Positions 51,219 through 59,532 of a stretch of 64,000 nt of DNA are shown one piece after another (within the stretch, counting starts at the first letter, position 1; each line of letters begins with the position of its first letter). The notes under the pieces are model-generated. The model worked only from the letters and a program-made list of their open reading frames with translations, ran no database searches and was not told the DNA's origin. Origin of the DNA: Mucilaginibacter sp. L3T2-6 (GTDB lineage: Bacteria > Bacteroidota > Bacteroidia > Sphingobacteriales > Sphingobacteriaceae); contig NZ_JAUMKC010000017.1 in the NCBI RefSeq assembly GCF_030519355.1, forward strand, positions 62,001 through 126,000, written 5' to 3'. A program made the position numbers and the translations under genes.

Positions 51219-52214
51219 ATGAAAGCACTAGTTCTTGAAGCCGCTGATAAACCGCTCATTTATAAAGAAGTCGACAAGCCTGCGCTCGCTCCCGGCGAAG
51301 CATTGGTTAAGGTTAAATCCGCAGCCCTTAACCGCCGCGATTACTGGATATCCATAGGCAAATATGCAGGATTAAAATATCCGGCTATTTTGGGCTCTGA
51401 TGGTGCAGGCATTGTAGAAGAAGTTGGCAGCGATAACGACAAGAGCCTGGTCGGAAAGGAAGTGATCATCAACCCTGGTTATGGCTGGGGCGAAGATGAG
51501 TCATTTCAATCTAACGGCTTTAAAATTCTGGGCTTGCCCGATGATGGCACGCTTGCCGAATATGTTAAAATCGGGGTAACCCAATTACATCCAAAACCTG
51601 CACATCTTTCGTGGGACCAGGCTGCGGCGCTGCCACTTGCGGGCGTAACAGTTTACCGGGGCTTATTTACAAAGGGGCAACTGAAAAAGGGGCAAAAAGT
51701 ATTGATCACCGGCGTTGGCGCTGGAACCGGCGCCATGGCGCTTCAATTTGCTGTCGCGGCAGGCTGCCAGGTGTTTGTAACCTCCGGCTCAGGCGAAAAG
51801 ATTGAGCGCGCCAAACAACTGGGTGCTGCGGCCGGTGTAAGCTATAAGGCACAGGACTGGGCTGAACAATTGCAGGAGCTATCCGGCGGTTTTGATATTA
51901 TCCTTGACAGTGCACTGGGCGATGGCTTTGCCAAACTGCCCGATATTTGCAAGCCCGGTGGCCGCATTGTTATTTTCGGCGGCACGGCGGGTAACATCCC
52001 CGCATTGAATGGCCGTAAGATATTCTGGCGGCAGCTGCAGATCATCGGCACCATGATGGGTAGTCCGGCTGATTTTAAGGCGATGCTTGATTTTGTAAAT
52101 GAGCATCAAATTATACCCGTGGTTGATGAAATCTACCCGCTATCATCCGGAGCACAAGCGGTGGCCCGGATGGAGCAAGCAACGCAATTTGGCAAAATCG
52201 TCATCCGGCCCTGA
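51219..52214 (+). CDS. Medium-chain dehydrogenase/quinone oxidoreductase
   Basis: The 331-residue protein has an N-terminal GroES-like domain (ALVLEAADKPLIYKEV, LNRRDYWISIGKY, ILGSDGAGIVEEVG) and a Rossmann domain (LITGVGAGTGAMALQFA). It resembles the zinc-free quinone oxidoreductase (QOR) branch of the MDR family, reducing enones or quinones with NADPH. Cys residues of the structural zinc loop are absent. It is followed 4 bases later by an NAD(P)H-ferredoxin-type reductase and is probably cotranscribed with it. TATATTTT at 51210-51217 is close to a -7 box and nearly touches the ATG. Confidence 0.9.
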   Translation: MKALVLEAADKPLIYKEVDKPALAPGEALVKVKSAALNRRDYWISIGKYAGLKYPAILGSDGAGIVEEVGSDNDKSLVGKEVIINPGYGWGEDESFQSNGFKILGLPDDGTLAEYVKIGVTQLHPKPAHLSWDQAAALPLAGVTVYRGLFTKGQLKKGQKVLITGVGAGTGAMALQFAVAAGCQVFVTSGSGEKIERAKQLGAAAGVSYKAQDWAEQLQELSGGFDIILDSALGDGFAKLPDICKPGGRIVIFGGTAGNIPALNGRKIFWRQLQIIGTMMGSPADFKAMLDFVNEHQIIPVVDEIYPLSSGAQAVARMEQATQFGKIVIRP

Positions 52215-52218
52215 GATT

Positions 52219-53226
52219 ATGCTTCAGTTAAAGGTTGAAGCCATAAAATGGGAAATGCCTGATACAGTGACCTTCTTTTTAAAGGAAGTGTTCGGCGAGA
52301 AGATTGCCTACAAGGCCGGGCAGTTTATTACGCTGGTTTTTAATCACCATGCGGAAGAAATAAGGCGTTCCTATTCTTTAAGTTCATCGCCCGATGAACC
52401 GCTTTTATCTATCACCATTAAAAGGATAACTAACGGCGAAATATCCCGCTTTATGCTTACCAGGGTTGCTGTGGGCGACATTTTGACCGCTGTTGAGCCG
52501 GCCGGAAGATTTACATTGACCGATACGCCCGGAGAAAAAGATGTTTTACTATTTGCCGCAGGCAGCGGGATTGCCCCAATATACTCGCAATTAAAATACA
52601 CGCTTAACAGACCGGGATGTAGCCGGCTTGTGCTTATCTACAGTAACATAAATGAGCCGTCTATCCTTTTTAAAAAGGAACTTGAATACCTTGCCAGGCA
52701 ACATCCGGACCGGTTTAAAATAATTCATCAGCTAAGCAGCGAGGCTAACCGCTTGAACAACCTTGGGGTTGAAAAGCTGGTGAAGGAAGAAATAATATAT
52801 AACCCCAATGATACGGAATTTTATATCTGCGGCCCATTTGCCTACATGCGGATGATAAGACTGACACTGCTATATATGGGCTTTGAAGCAAACCAGGTAC
52901 GAAAAGAAAATTTTGTTTTGGACACTATACCTGTAAGCGAAAGCCTGGTTAACTACCCGCCGCGCAATGTTACCATCCACTACAAAAAAGAAACGTACAA
53001 CCTCACTGTGGGGGAAAACCAGTCGATTTTGCAGGCGGCCATACAAAATAATATTCCATTACCCTACAGCTGCCGGGTAGGGTCATGCTCAACCTGTGTG
53101 GCCATGTGTAAAACCGGCCGGGTGCAGATGGCTTACAACGAAGTGCTGACCGATGCCGACCTCGCCGCCGGCTGGATACTCACCTGTACCGGTCATCCTG
53201 TTAGCGATGCGGAGATAACATTCTAA
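52219..53226 (+). CDS. FAD/2Fe-2S oxidoreductase (ferredoxin-NADP reductase/PaaE-like)
   Basis: From ATG 52219 the 335-residue protein has an FAD-binding beta-barrel with RRSYSLSSSPDEP and an NAD(P)-binding part with FAAGSGIAPIYSQLKY and FYICGPFAYM. The C-terminal plant-type 2Fe-2S domain has cysteines at 285, 290, 293 and 323 in exact CX4CX2CX29C spacing. It passes electrons from NAD(P)H through FAD to the iron-sulfur cluster and on to an unknown acceptor, as in phenylacetate oxygenase PaaE. Earlier in-frame starts lie inside the preceding gene. It is translationally close to the MDR gene. Confidence 0.92.
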   Translation: MLQLKVEAIKWEMPDTVTFFLKEVFGEKIAYKAGQFITLVFNHHAEEIRRSYSLSSSPDEPLLSITIKRITNGEISRFMLTRVAVGDILTAVEPAGRFTLTDTPGEKDVLLFAAGSGIAPIYSQLKYTLNRPGCSRLVLIYSNINEPSILFKKELEYLARQHPDRFKIIHQLSSEANRLNNLGVEKLVKEEIIYNPNDTEFYICGPFAYMRMIRLTLLYMGFEANQVRKENFVLDTIPVSESLVNYPPRNVTIHYKKETYNLTVGENQSILQAAIQNNIPLPYSCRVGSCSTCVAMCKTGRVQMAYNEVLTDADLAAGWILTCTGHPVSDAEITF

Positions 53227-53300
53227 CAATTCCGTAATCCGGATCCCGATTCTGCATTCAAAACCTTTTGCCTTTAACCTTTTACCGCTCAACCTTCCTC

Positions 53301-53331
53301 TTGTTTCTTTCCCTTTTACTCCCTAAGTTTG
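53301..53331 (+). promoter_or_regulatory. Putative promoter of efp
   Basis: TTG at 53301-53303, a 20-base spacer and TAAGTTTG (53324-53331) fit the Bacteroidota TTG/TAnnTTTG promoter pattern well. The leader would be about 12 bases. Confidence 0.55.
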
Positions 53332-53349
53332 CGCCTCAATTATAATGTT

Positions 53350-53913
53350 ATGTCAAAAGCATCCGAAATTAAAAATGGTAACATACTGCGCTTCAATGGT
53401 GAATTGTTACAGGTAGAAGAATTTTTACACCGCACGCCGGGTAACCTGCGCGCTTTTTACCAGGCTCGTATGCGCAACGTCAAAACCGGCAAGCTGGTTG
53501 AATATCGTTTTCGCACGGATGAGGAGGTAACCATAGCCCGCGTTGAGACCAACGACTATCAATACTTATACGAAGATGGCGATTCACTGGTAGTAATGGA
53601 TAACACCACTTATGACCAGCATAATGTTCCGAAGGCATTATTTGGCCCTGCTGTAAGATTCCTGAAAGAGGGGATGAATGTTATTGTTGCGTTTGAAAGT
53701 GATGAACCGATCATGGGGTCTGTGCCATCATCTGCCGAATTGGAAATTACATATACCGAGCCAGCCGTTAAGGGCGACACATCTACCAACGCTTTGAAAA
53801 ACGCAACTGTTGAAACAGGGGCCGAAATTAAAGTGCCTTTGTTCATTAACATTGGTGATAAAGTAAAGGTTGACACCGCAACCGGAAGTTACGTGGAGCG
53901 GGTGAAAGGATAA
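53350..53913 (+). CDS. efp: Elongation factor P
   Basis: From ATG 53350 the 187-residue protein has the three EF-P beta-barrel domains (MSKASEIKNGNILRFNGELL at the start, KGDTSTNALKNATVETGAEIKVPLF at the end). It relieves ribosome stalling at polyproline. The tip loop reads RTPGNLRAF, with Asn32 where E. coli has Lys34 (PGKGQAF), so lysine modification by EpmA, EpmB or YmfI-type enzymes cannot occur there. A seven-residue N-terminal extension exists but is unlikely. A terminator follows. Confidence 0.95.
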   Translation: MSKASEIKNGNILRFNGELLQVEEFLHRTPGNLRAFYQARMRNVKTGKLVEYRFRTDEEVTIARVETNDYQYLYEDGDSLVVMDNTTYDQHNVPKALFGPAVRFLKEGMNVIVAFESDEPIMGSVPSSAELEITYTEPAVKGDTSTNALKNATVETGAEIKVPLFINIGDKVKVDTATGSYVERVKG

Positions 53914-53944
53914 GCCCGGCCCTGATGGTACTTAAGAATATTTA

Positions 53945-53977
53945 AGGCCTTCCGCTATTGGGAGGCCTCTTTTTTTG
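53945..53977 (+). terminator. Intrinsic terminator of efp
   Basis: AGGCCTTCC (53945-53953) pairs with GGGAGGCCT (53960-53968, one G-U) and is followed by a run of Ts. Confidence 0.85.
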
Positions 53978-54188
53978 ATCAATTCCCGTATTATCAGCCG
54001 ATCCGTGGCAACCGTTCTATTTTCTGCAGGGAACAGACTGCTTATTAAACCAGCCGTAAAATGATCCTTTTTCTAATCACCTCTTGGTACTAATTTGCCC
54101 GTTAAGATCAAAATCACTCAAAAGTATGAGCCAAAAAATATTTTAACAGCTCAAATTTGCGTCATCAAAACTATTGAATCTTAACATC

Positions 54189-54713
54189 ATGAAAAAAAAT
54201 GTACTTGTTTTCGGCATAATAAGCGGGCTGATTGCAGCCTTTACCGTGCTTACGTCTATTGAAATGGGCTACAGTAACATGTGGGTGGGCTACGGCGGAA
54301 TGATTGTTGCCTTTTCACTCATATTTGCTGGCATAAAAAATTTAAGGGATAAGTTTAACGGGGGCTTTATCAGCTTCGGCAAGGCTTTTAAAACCGGATT
54401 ACTGATCGCGCTTATTGGCTCTACTATTTATGTGGCGGCGTGGATGATCGACTATTACTCCTTTCATCCGGATTATATGCAGAAATATGCCGCCTCGGTA
54501 ATAAACGAGGCAAAGGCGAGCGGCGCAAGCCCGGCGGAAATCAAAAAGGAAAAGGCGCAGATGGCCACTTACATCGAAATGTATAAAAATCCGCTGATGA
54601 TAATGGTATTTACCTACCTGGAAATATTACCGGTGGGTTTAATAATTGCCCTTATAGCGGCGTTAATGCTGAAGCGTAAGCCGGTGAACCCACAAGCTGC
54701 TGCTGCGGCATAA
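54189..54713 (+). CDS. DUF4199 domain membrane protein
   Basis: From ATG 54189 the 174-residue protein has about four membrane helices (about 6-25, 30-50, 70-95 and 132-155). The DUF4199 pattern is visible: GYGGMIVAFSLIFAGIKNLRDKFNGGFISFGKAFKTGLLIALIGSTIYV, then a charged periplasmic or cytoplasmic helix. Function unknown; the family is largely Bacteroidota-specific. ATG 54174 would add five residues. It converges with the large barrel gene. Confidence 0.88.
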   Translation: MKKNVLVFGIISGLIAAFTVLTSIEMGYSNMWVGYGGMIVAFSLIFAGIKNLRDKFNGGFISFGKAFKTGLLIALIGSTIYVAAWMIDYYSFHPDYMQKYAASVINEAKASGASPAEIKKEKAQMATYIEMYKNPLMIMVFTYLEILPVGLIIALIAALMLKRKPVNPQAAAAA

Positions 54714-54784
54714 TTGCGGCCCGATATTTTGCTTAAAACTTACCGGAGCCTGGCCCGGCACCATTCCATCCTGGGCGCACAAAC

Positions 54785-54812
54785 AAAAGCTTCCCGTAAC
54801 AAGGAAGCTTTT
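54785..54812. terminator. Bidirectional hairpin between DUF4199 and barrel genes
   Basis: AAAAGCTTCC (54785-54794) pairs with GGAAGCTTTT (54803-54812), giving A/T tracts on both sides between converging genes. Confidence 0.75.
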
Positions 54813-54815
54813 ATC

Positions 54816-57746
54816 TTAGTCTGTACCGCCGCCGAAACCTCCAGGGCCGTGACCGCCGCCGTCGCCACGGTTGCCTCTTCTGAAGCCACGCTGCGATGGA
54901 TCGCCTACAGGCGACTTACCCGCAAACTTCTGAAGCCTGAGCGTAAACGTCGCCAGGAAATAGCGTGACAGCCTATTTACCTGCGACTGTGTGATGGCAC
55001 TGGCAGTAGTTGACGATGAGAAACCTGTATTCTGGTTCAACAAGTCGAAAGCCGAAACCCGGAACGTGCCCCGATGATCTTTCAAAAACCTGCGCTCAAG
55101 GTAAATATTAATCACGTTAGGGTTAGCAATTTTTACGTTTGATGTATAACCATAGTTGGATACATGCGAATAATCATAACTGAAGGTCCAGTCGCCGAAA
55201 TAATTTTTACCGACGATGCCAGAAGTCCAGGCCCTGATGTTAGATACAGATTCGGTTAACGGGTTAACCACTGAGTTGTGCGTACGGTTAATGCTGTAAT
55301 TAGTATAGGCCTGTGCATCGATATGGTCTGTAATATCAACCCTGAAAGATAACCCAGGTGTAAGTTGCAGGTTTTTTGCGATATTTTTTTGTGTATTAAA
55401 ATTGCCAACTGAATCAGCATCTGTCAGGAACCCGACATTATTGGTATAGGTGACGGAGCCATTAAGGTTCAATGAAAATTTGCGGTTATCCCATGGCTTG
55501 GAATAGGTTGCACGGCCCCTAACCAGGTAATAGCCATCAGCATTGGTATAAGTGGTCAAAATAGTGTTTTGGAACCTTGGATCGGGCTTGTATACCCTCG
55601 GGAAAGTAATGCTGTTGGTTACGATTGAATTTTGTACAGTCTGAAGGTTTGCCGACACAAAGAAGACATCGCCGGTCTGGAAGCTAAAGTTGTTATACCG
55701 TATCTGAAAGTTATTGCTAAACGACGGTTTCAGGTTTGGGTTACCCTGAACCGGGTACAGGGCGTTTGAAAAGTCTATCACCGGCTGCAACTGTGTAAAA
55801 TTTGGCTGGCTGCTGGAGCCGTTATACATAACACTGAACGATTTGCTGCGCGAAAAATTATACACGAACCGGCCTGCCGGAACTACGTTAAAAGTTGACA
55901 CATGCGTGCTTACGCCTGTTTGCGGTGAATAGCCGTCGAGCACCGCAGGCTGCACCCCTACACCCACTATCCAGTTATATTTCTTGTCGCTGAACCTGAA
56001 GTTCAAACCAACCTTGTTAGTGGTAAAATTGTAATTGTACCGGTTGCTTAATGCGCTGTCGCTTCTGAACGTTACGGCTGCAGGGTCGTATAATGTATCG
56101 GTCTCTTTGCTGTTATTGGTGTTGGAGCGGTTGAACGCATAATTCAATTCAAGATAAGTACGCTTTCCAACCGGTTCCAGGTACGAAAAATTAATACCAT
56201 AGCTGGTGGTGCGGCTGTTGGTATATATCAGCTGATTGGCCGGCGCCGTTGGCGCCCCCACAGTAAAGTTATATAGCGGGTTTTGGTATGAGTCGCTTTT
56301 GCCGCTGTTAACGGTAGCATAAATATTCAGGTTGCGGCGGCCCCTAAAACGGTGATTATACAGTGCAGAGAAACCATAATTAGGCGCTTGTGAATTGCCG
56401 GTAGTAGTGGATGTATAGGCCGAACTTACCTTTCCGCCACGTACGAAATTCACATCCTCAAATGAGCTGTTATTTGTACCTGCATAGCTAAAATTTGGTA
56501 TTACTTTTATGTAGTTGATGGTGTCAGGTTTCCATTCCATGTTCCAGTTAAAACGGTGGTTTATTTTTTGATCCGTTTCGTTACTGTTTTGATTTTGGGT
56601 TGAAGGGTTGGTTGGCGAAGTATTTTGTTGTAATACGTTATTAATTGTATTGGTAGTATTATCGGCAAAGCTGTAGCTGCCATAAACTGACAGGTTTTTG
56701 CCCCACTGATCGCGGAAGTTTGCGCCGATAGAATGTGCCTGGGTCTCGCCGTTCGCAGTGGTAGTAAGGCTTCCCTGTGCGCCGCCGCCACCACCGCGGC
56801 CCGCATTGCCGCGTCCGCCGCCCCCGCCAAAACCACCGCCGCCGAAGCCACCACCACCGGTAGTACCGAATGAAAATGTGTTTACGTTGGTGTTATTTAC
56901 GCTGCCCAAAACGGCAATTTGCTGGTCTCCTTTAAAATTGAAGGCATTCACCGAGCCTATGTAACGGTTTTTATTGGGAAGCCCCTGGTCGGCAGGCAAT
57001 AAATCGCGGCCATCGCCTACCGTCGCCTGGCCAAAATAGCCGTAATTTTTATCCTTACGCACGGTTATATTCATTACTTTGTCCGGATCGCCTGTTTTCA
57101 CACCGGTTAAGTTCGCCTGGTCGCCGTAATCGTCAATCATCTGGATATTATCCACTACGTCGGCAGGCAGGTTTTTAAGTGCACTTTGCACATCGCCGCC
57201 CATAAAGTCCTTACCGTTTATACGTACTTTGGTAACCTGTTTGCCTTGTGTACTTACGTTGCCGTTGATGTCTACATCCACACCTGGCAGCTTTTTAACC
57301 AGGTCTTCAACAGGCGCGTTTTCCCGAACCTTATAGGCACTGGCCTGGTACTGCACAGTATCTTCTTTCAAAGTTACCGGTATAACGCCAACCACGGTAA
57401 CTTCCTTCAGCATTTTCGATTCGGCTTTTAAAACGATAGTACCCAAATCAGCCGGGCCAGCTAAATTATCGAGCGTATAACGCCTTTTAAAAGGCTGGTA
57501 GCCAATATAGGTAACCGTAATAGTAATTTTACTGCCCTTAATATTCTGAAAAACAAACTTTCCATTGATATCAGCAACCGATATTGTACTGTCTCCTTTG
57601 TCCGACACGAGCTTAACACTTGCCGACGGGACAGAAAACTTAGTGGTGTCAACCACTGTTCCGTGTATCTCACGGCCAGTTTGCGCATAAGAAAGCGTAA
57701 TAGTTAGCAGTACAGTTGCTATTGCAAGTAGTAGAGACTTCATCAT
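54816..57746 (-). CDS. TonB-dependent-receptor-like outer membrane barrel protein
   Basis: The 976-residue protein has a signal peptide (to about residue 22, SYAQ) and a carboxypeptidase-regulatory-like domain (about 25-110). A plug-like region follows (KKLPGVDVDINGNVSTQGKQVTKVRINGKDFMGGDVQSALKNLPADVVDNIQ), then a large C-terminal beta-barrel of the outer-membrane-protein family typical of Bacteroidota. A segment of about 30 residues almost all Gly (around 295-325) sits at the start of the barrel. The C-terminus ends in another Gly/Arg-rich tail (GFRRGNRGDGGGHGPGGFGG). No SusD partner is adjacent. Substrate unknown. Confidence 0.88.
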   Translation of the reverse strand: MMKSLLLAIATVLLTITLSYAQTGREIHGTVVDTTKFSVPSASVKLVSDKGDSTISVADINGKFVFQNIKGSKITITVTYIGYQPFKRRYTLDNLAGPADLGTIVLKAESKMLKEVTVVGVIPVTLKEDTVQYQASAYKVRENAPVEDLVKKLPGVDVDINGNVSTQGKQVTKVRINGKDFMGGDVQSALKNLPADVVDNIQMIDDYGDQANLTGVKTGDPDKVMNITVRKDKNYGYFGQATVGDGRDLLPADQGLPNKNRYIGSVNAFNFKGDQQIAVLGSVNNTNVNTFSFGTTGGGGFGGGGFGGGGGRGNAGRGGGGGAQGSLTTTANGETQAHSIGANFRDQWGKNLSVYGSYSFADNTTNTINNVLQQNTSPTNPSTQNQNSNETDQKINHRFNWNMEWKPDTINYIKVIPNFSYAGTNNSSFEDVNFVRGGKVSSAYTSTTTGNSQAPNYGFSALYNHRFRGRRNLNIYATVNSGKSDSYQNPLYNFTVGAPTAPANQLIYTNSRTTSYGINFSYLEPVGKRTYLELNYAFNRSNTNNSKETDTLYDPAAVTFRSDSALSNRYNYNFTTNKVGLNFRFSDKKYNWIVGVGVQPAVLDGYSPQTGVSTHVSTFNVVPAGRFVYNFSRSKSFSVMYNGSSSQPNFTQLQPVIDFSNALYPVQGNPNLKPSFSNNFQIRYNNFSFQTGDVFFVSANLQTVQNSIVTNSITFPRVYKPDPRFQNTILTTYTNADGYYLVRGRATYSKPWDNRKFSLNLNGSVTYTNNVGFLTDADSVGNFNTQKNIAKNLQLTPGLSFRVDITDHIDAQAYTNYSINRTHNSVVNPLTESVSNIRAWTSGIVGKNYFGDWTFSYDYSHVSNYGYTSNVKIANPNVINIYLERRFLKDHRGTFRVSAFDLLNQNTGFSSSTTASAITQSQVNRLSRYFLATFTLRLQKFAGKSPVGDPSQRGFRRGNRGDGGGHGPGGFGGGTD

Positions 57747-57890
57747 TATTTTTTGTATATACTATAGGGGCTATTCGGTATTATAATATCCTTTAAGACG
57801 CAAACCGGATGCAAATGTTCAACTAAATTTTGCTAAATAATTAATAATCATAGCATTGTTACATACCTATAAAAAAGTTACATAACAACA

Positions 57891-57926
57891 AATAAGCCCT
57901 CCCGGTAAATACCAGAAGGGCTTATT
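57891..57926 (-). terminator. Intrinsic terminator of the collagen-like gene
   Basis: AATAAGCCCT (57891-57900) pairs with AGGGCTTATT (57917-57926). On the minus strand it is followed by TGTTGTT and lies just past the stop at 57978. Confidence 0.75.
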
Positions 57927-57977
57927 AAATATATAAAAACAGTATGAAGCGCGTAAATAATATTATTCAGCGGCTGC

Positions 57978-58874
57978 TTAGTTTGACAGGTGAAGAGCCG
58001 CTGCTACTTCGCTGAAATTTTTAACATTTAAATGCGGATTTGTCGCGTTTAAAGTTGTTATTGCAGTACCAGGGATAACCACCACCCTGAAGTCGATGCC
58101 ATTTGCCTGTGTAAAGTTCGCCTTCAGGTCAATGTACCCGACGCCATAATCGTTAAAGGTAATGGTATGACCAGCCTCTGAATAGGGTAATGCATACCAG
58201 CCTGTTGTTGATCCGGTGTTGCGCAGGTAAACCAGTACGGTGCCCTCGTCTACTATTGCCTGGGTAATTGCAGGGATACTGAATTTAGTTAAGCCTGCAA
58301 CAACCACGCCTTTGTTAATAAGCACAAAGTTCTGAACATCAGCATTTCCCGGGTCCCCTTTGTCACCCTTGTCGCCTTTAGGGCCTTGCGGTCCCGTAGC
58401 GCCTGTTGCTCCGGCAGGGCCTGTTGCGCCTGTTGCCCCAGCGGGACCAGTCGCACCTGTGTCGCCCTTATCTCCTTTAGGGCCTTGTGCTCCGGTAGCA
58501 CCCGTTGCGCCTGTAGCTCCTGTTGCACCAATCGGGCCCTGCGGACCTACGGGGCCTTGCGGGCCGGTAGCACCTGTAGCTCCCGTTGCCCCTGTTGCGC
58601 CAGTTGCTCCGGCAGGGCCGGCGGGCCCTTGTGCTCCGGTAGCGCCGGTGTCGCCTTTGTCGCCCTTGTCGCCTTTTTCACCCTGGGGGCCCTGGGGGCC
58701 TCCTGCAGGACCGGCAGGGCCCTGGGGTCCCGCGGGACCAGTAGCGCCTGTAGCGCCCTGCGCTCCCGTAGCGCCGGTTTCGCCCTGTGGCCCAGGGGTT
58801 TTGTCCCTTTTACAGGCAGTTATGCTGAAAAGGCAGAAGAACAAAATTGGTAGTAAAAGTCTAATTAGTTTCAT
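57978..58874 (-). CDS. Collagen-like lipoprotein
   Basis: The 298-residue protein has a lipoprotein signal (hydrophobic segment, LFSITAC with Cys21). About 50 Gly-X-Y triplets follow (about 28-178), rich in Gly-Ala-Thr, Gly-Pro-Gln and Gly-Asp-Lys. A C-terminal domain of about 120 residues then has LINKGVVVAGLTKFSIPAITQ and YLRNTGSTTGWYALPY. The triplet region should form a collagen-like triple helix. The C-terminal domain is compact, beta-rich and probably the trimerising or binding head. Such proteins can extend from the outer membrane. It stands alone between the outer-membrane barrel and a small hypothetical gene. Confidence 0.88.
   Translation of the reverse strand: MKLIRLLLPILFFCLFSITACKRDKTPGPQGETGATGAQGATGATGPAGPQGPAGPAGGPQGPQGEKGDKGDKGDTGATGAQGPAGPAGATGATGATGATGATGPQGPVGPQGPIGATGATGATGATGAQGPKGDKGDTGATGPAGATGATGPAGATGATGPQGPKGDKGDKGDPGNADVQNFVLINKGVVVAGLTKFSIPAITQAIVDEGTVLVYLRNTGSTTGWYALPYSEAGHTITFNDYGVGYIDLKANFTQANGIDFRVVVIPGTAITTLNATNPHLNVKNFSEVAAALHLSN
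58335..58800. repeat. Low-complexity DNA encoding the Gly-X-Y triplets
   Basis: The sequence is a run of 9-base units (GGXCCTGTT and GCGCCTGTT-like on the plus strand) encoding Gly-X-Y on the minus strand. The units are imperfect, so the tract can expand or contract by slippage or recombination in steps of 9 or multiples. It also creates a fully open antisense frame, which I do not call. Confidence 0.6.
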
Positions 58875-59087
58875 ACTTTAAGTAATTATTTCTTTGTTTA
58901 TCATTGCCTTATACGACAATTCTTTTACGTTAGTTACATTTGTTCACTTTTCGGCAAAAGTTTTCCACAATCAAAATATAGTCTCCTGATAAGCGCCACT
59001 GTTGCCTAACAATTGTTTAAAACTGGCTTTCTAATTATGTAACATTATGGCATGGTTTTCGTTAAGCAATAGGCAAAACATTAACCT

Positions 59088-59351
59088 ATGGCTAACATCA
59101 ATAAAAACCTGCATGCTAAAGTGCATAACTGGATCGACGCGATCGGATTCCGGCTTAACGGTTCACAAACCAAAAACAACGTTACAACCAACCATTATTT
59201 TTTTGAAACCTTCAACTTTTTTGAAAAGGCTAAAAACAATGATGTGAAAAACTCAAAGTTCCTGTGTTTCGACGCATACGGACAAACCATCAACGTTAAG
59301 TCGCTGCTTGATTTACAAACTGCTTTTTTTGAGAACATAAGCCAGTTGTGA
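59088..59351 (+). CDS. Hypothetical protein, 87 residues
   Basis: I do not recognise this 87-residue cytoplasmic protein, rich in Asn, Lys and Phe (MANINKNLHAKVHNWIDAIGFRLNG, NHYFFETFNFFEKAKN, LLDLQTAFFENISQ). Codon use is like the neighbours, and a strong terminator follows at 59470, which supports a real gene. An overlapping +1-shifted frame starting at 59047 is less protein-like. Function unknown. Confidence 0.5.
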   Translation: MANINKNLHAKVHNWIDAIGFRLNGSQTKNNVTTNHYFFETFNFFEKAKNNDVKNSKFLCFDAYGQTINVKSLLDLQTAFFENISQL

Positions 59352-59469
59352 TCAGTAAGAGCGAAGTCAACTATTATTATTATACTCCTGTGTATTTGCT
59401 GTTATTAGCATAACAATGTCGCCATTAGGTTAGGTTAAACAGCACGTATATATTTGAGGACGATATAAC

Positions 59470-59502
59470 AAGTCCCGTCTGTTTTACCAGACGGGACTTT
59501 CT
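59470..59502. terminator. Strong hairpin terminator
   Basis: AAGTCCCGTCTG (59470-59481) pairs perfectly with CAGACGGGACTT (59488-59499) over a 6-base loop, with a T-rich tract after it. It serves the small hypothetical gene and, read on the other strand, the metalloprotease. Confidence 0.85.
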
Positions 59503-59532
59503 TTTTCACTTATGTAATTTTAAATCAGTGTA

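Noticed and set aside
58335..58800. CRISPR-like repetition in the collagen tract
   Set aside because: Units are 9 bases with no spacers of constant length; they encode triplets in one continuous frame.
58360..58881. Long plus-strand frames rich in Pro, Ala and Cys opposite the collagen-like gene
   Set aside because: They are the mirror of Gly-X-Y codons (Gly-Pro-rich on one strand gives Pro-Ala-rich on the other), not independent genes.
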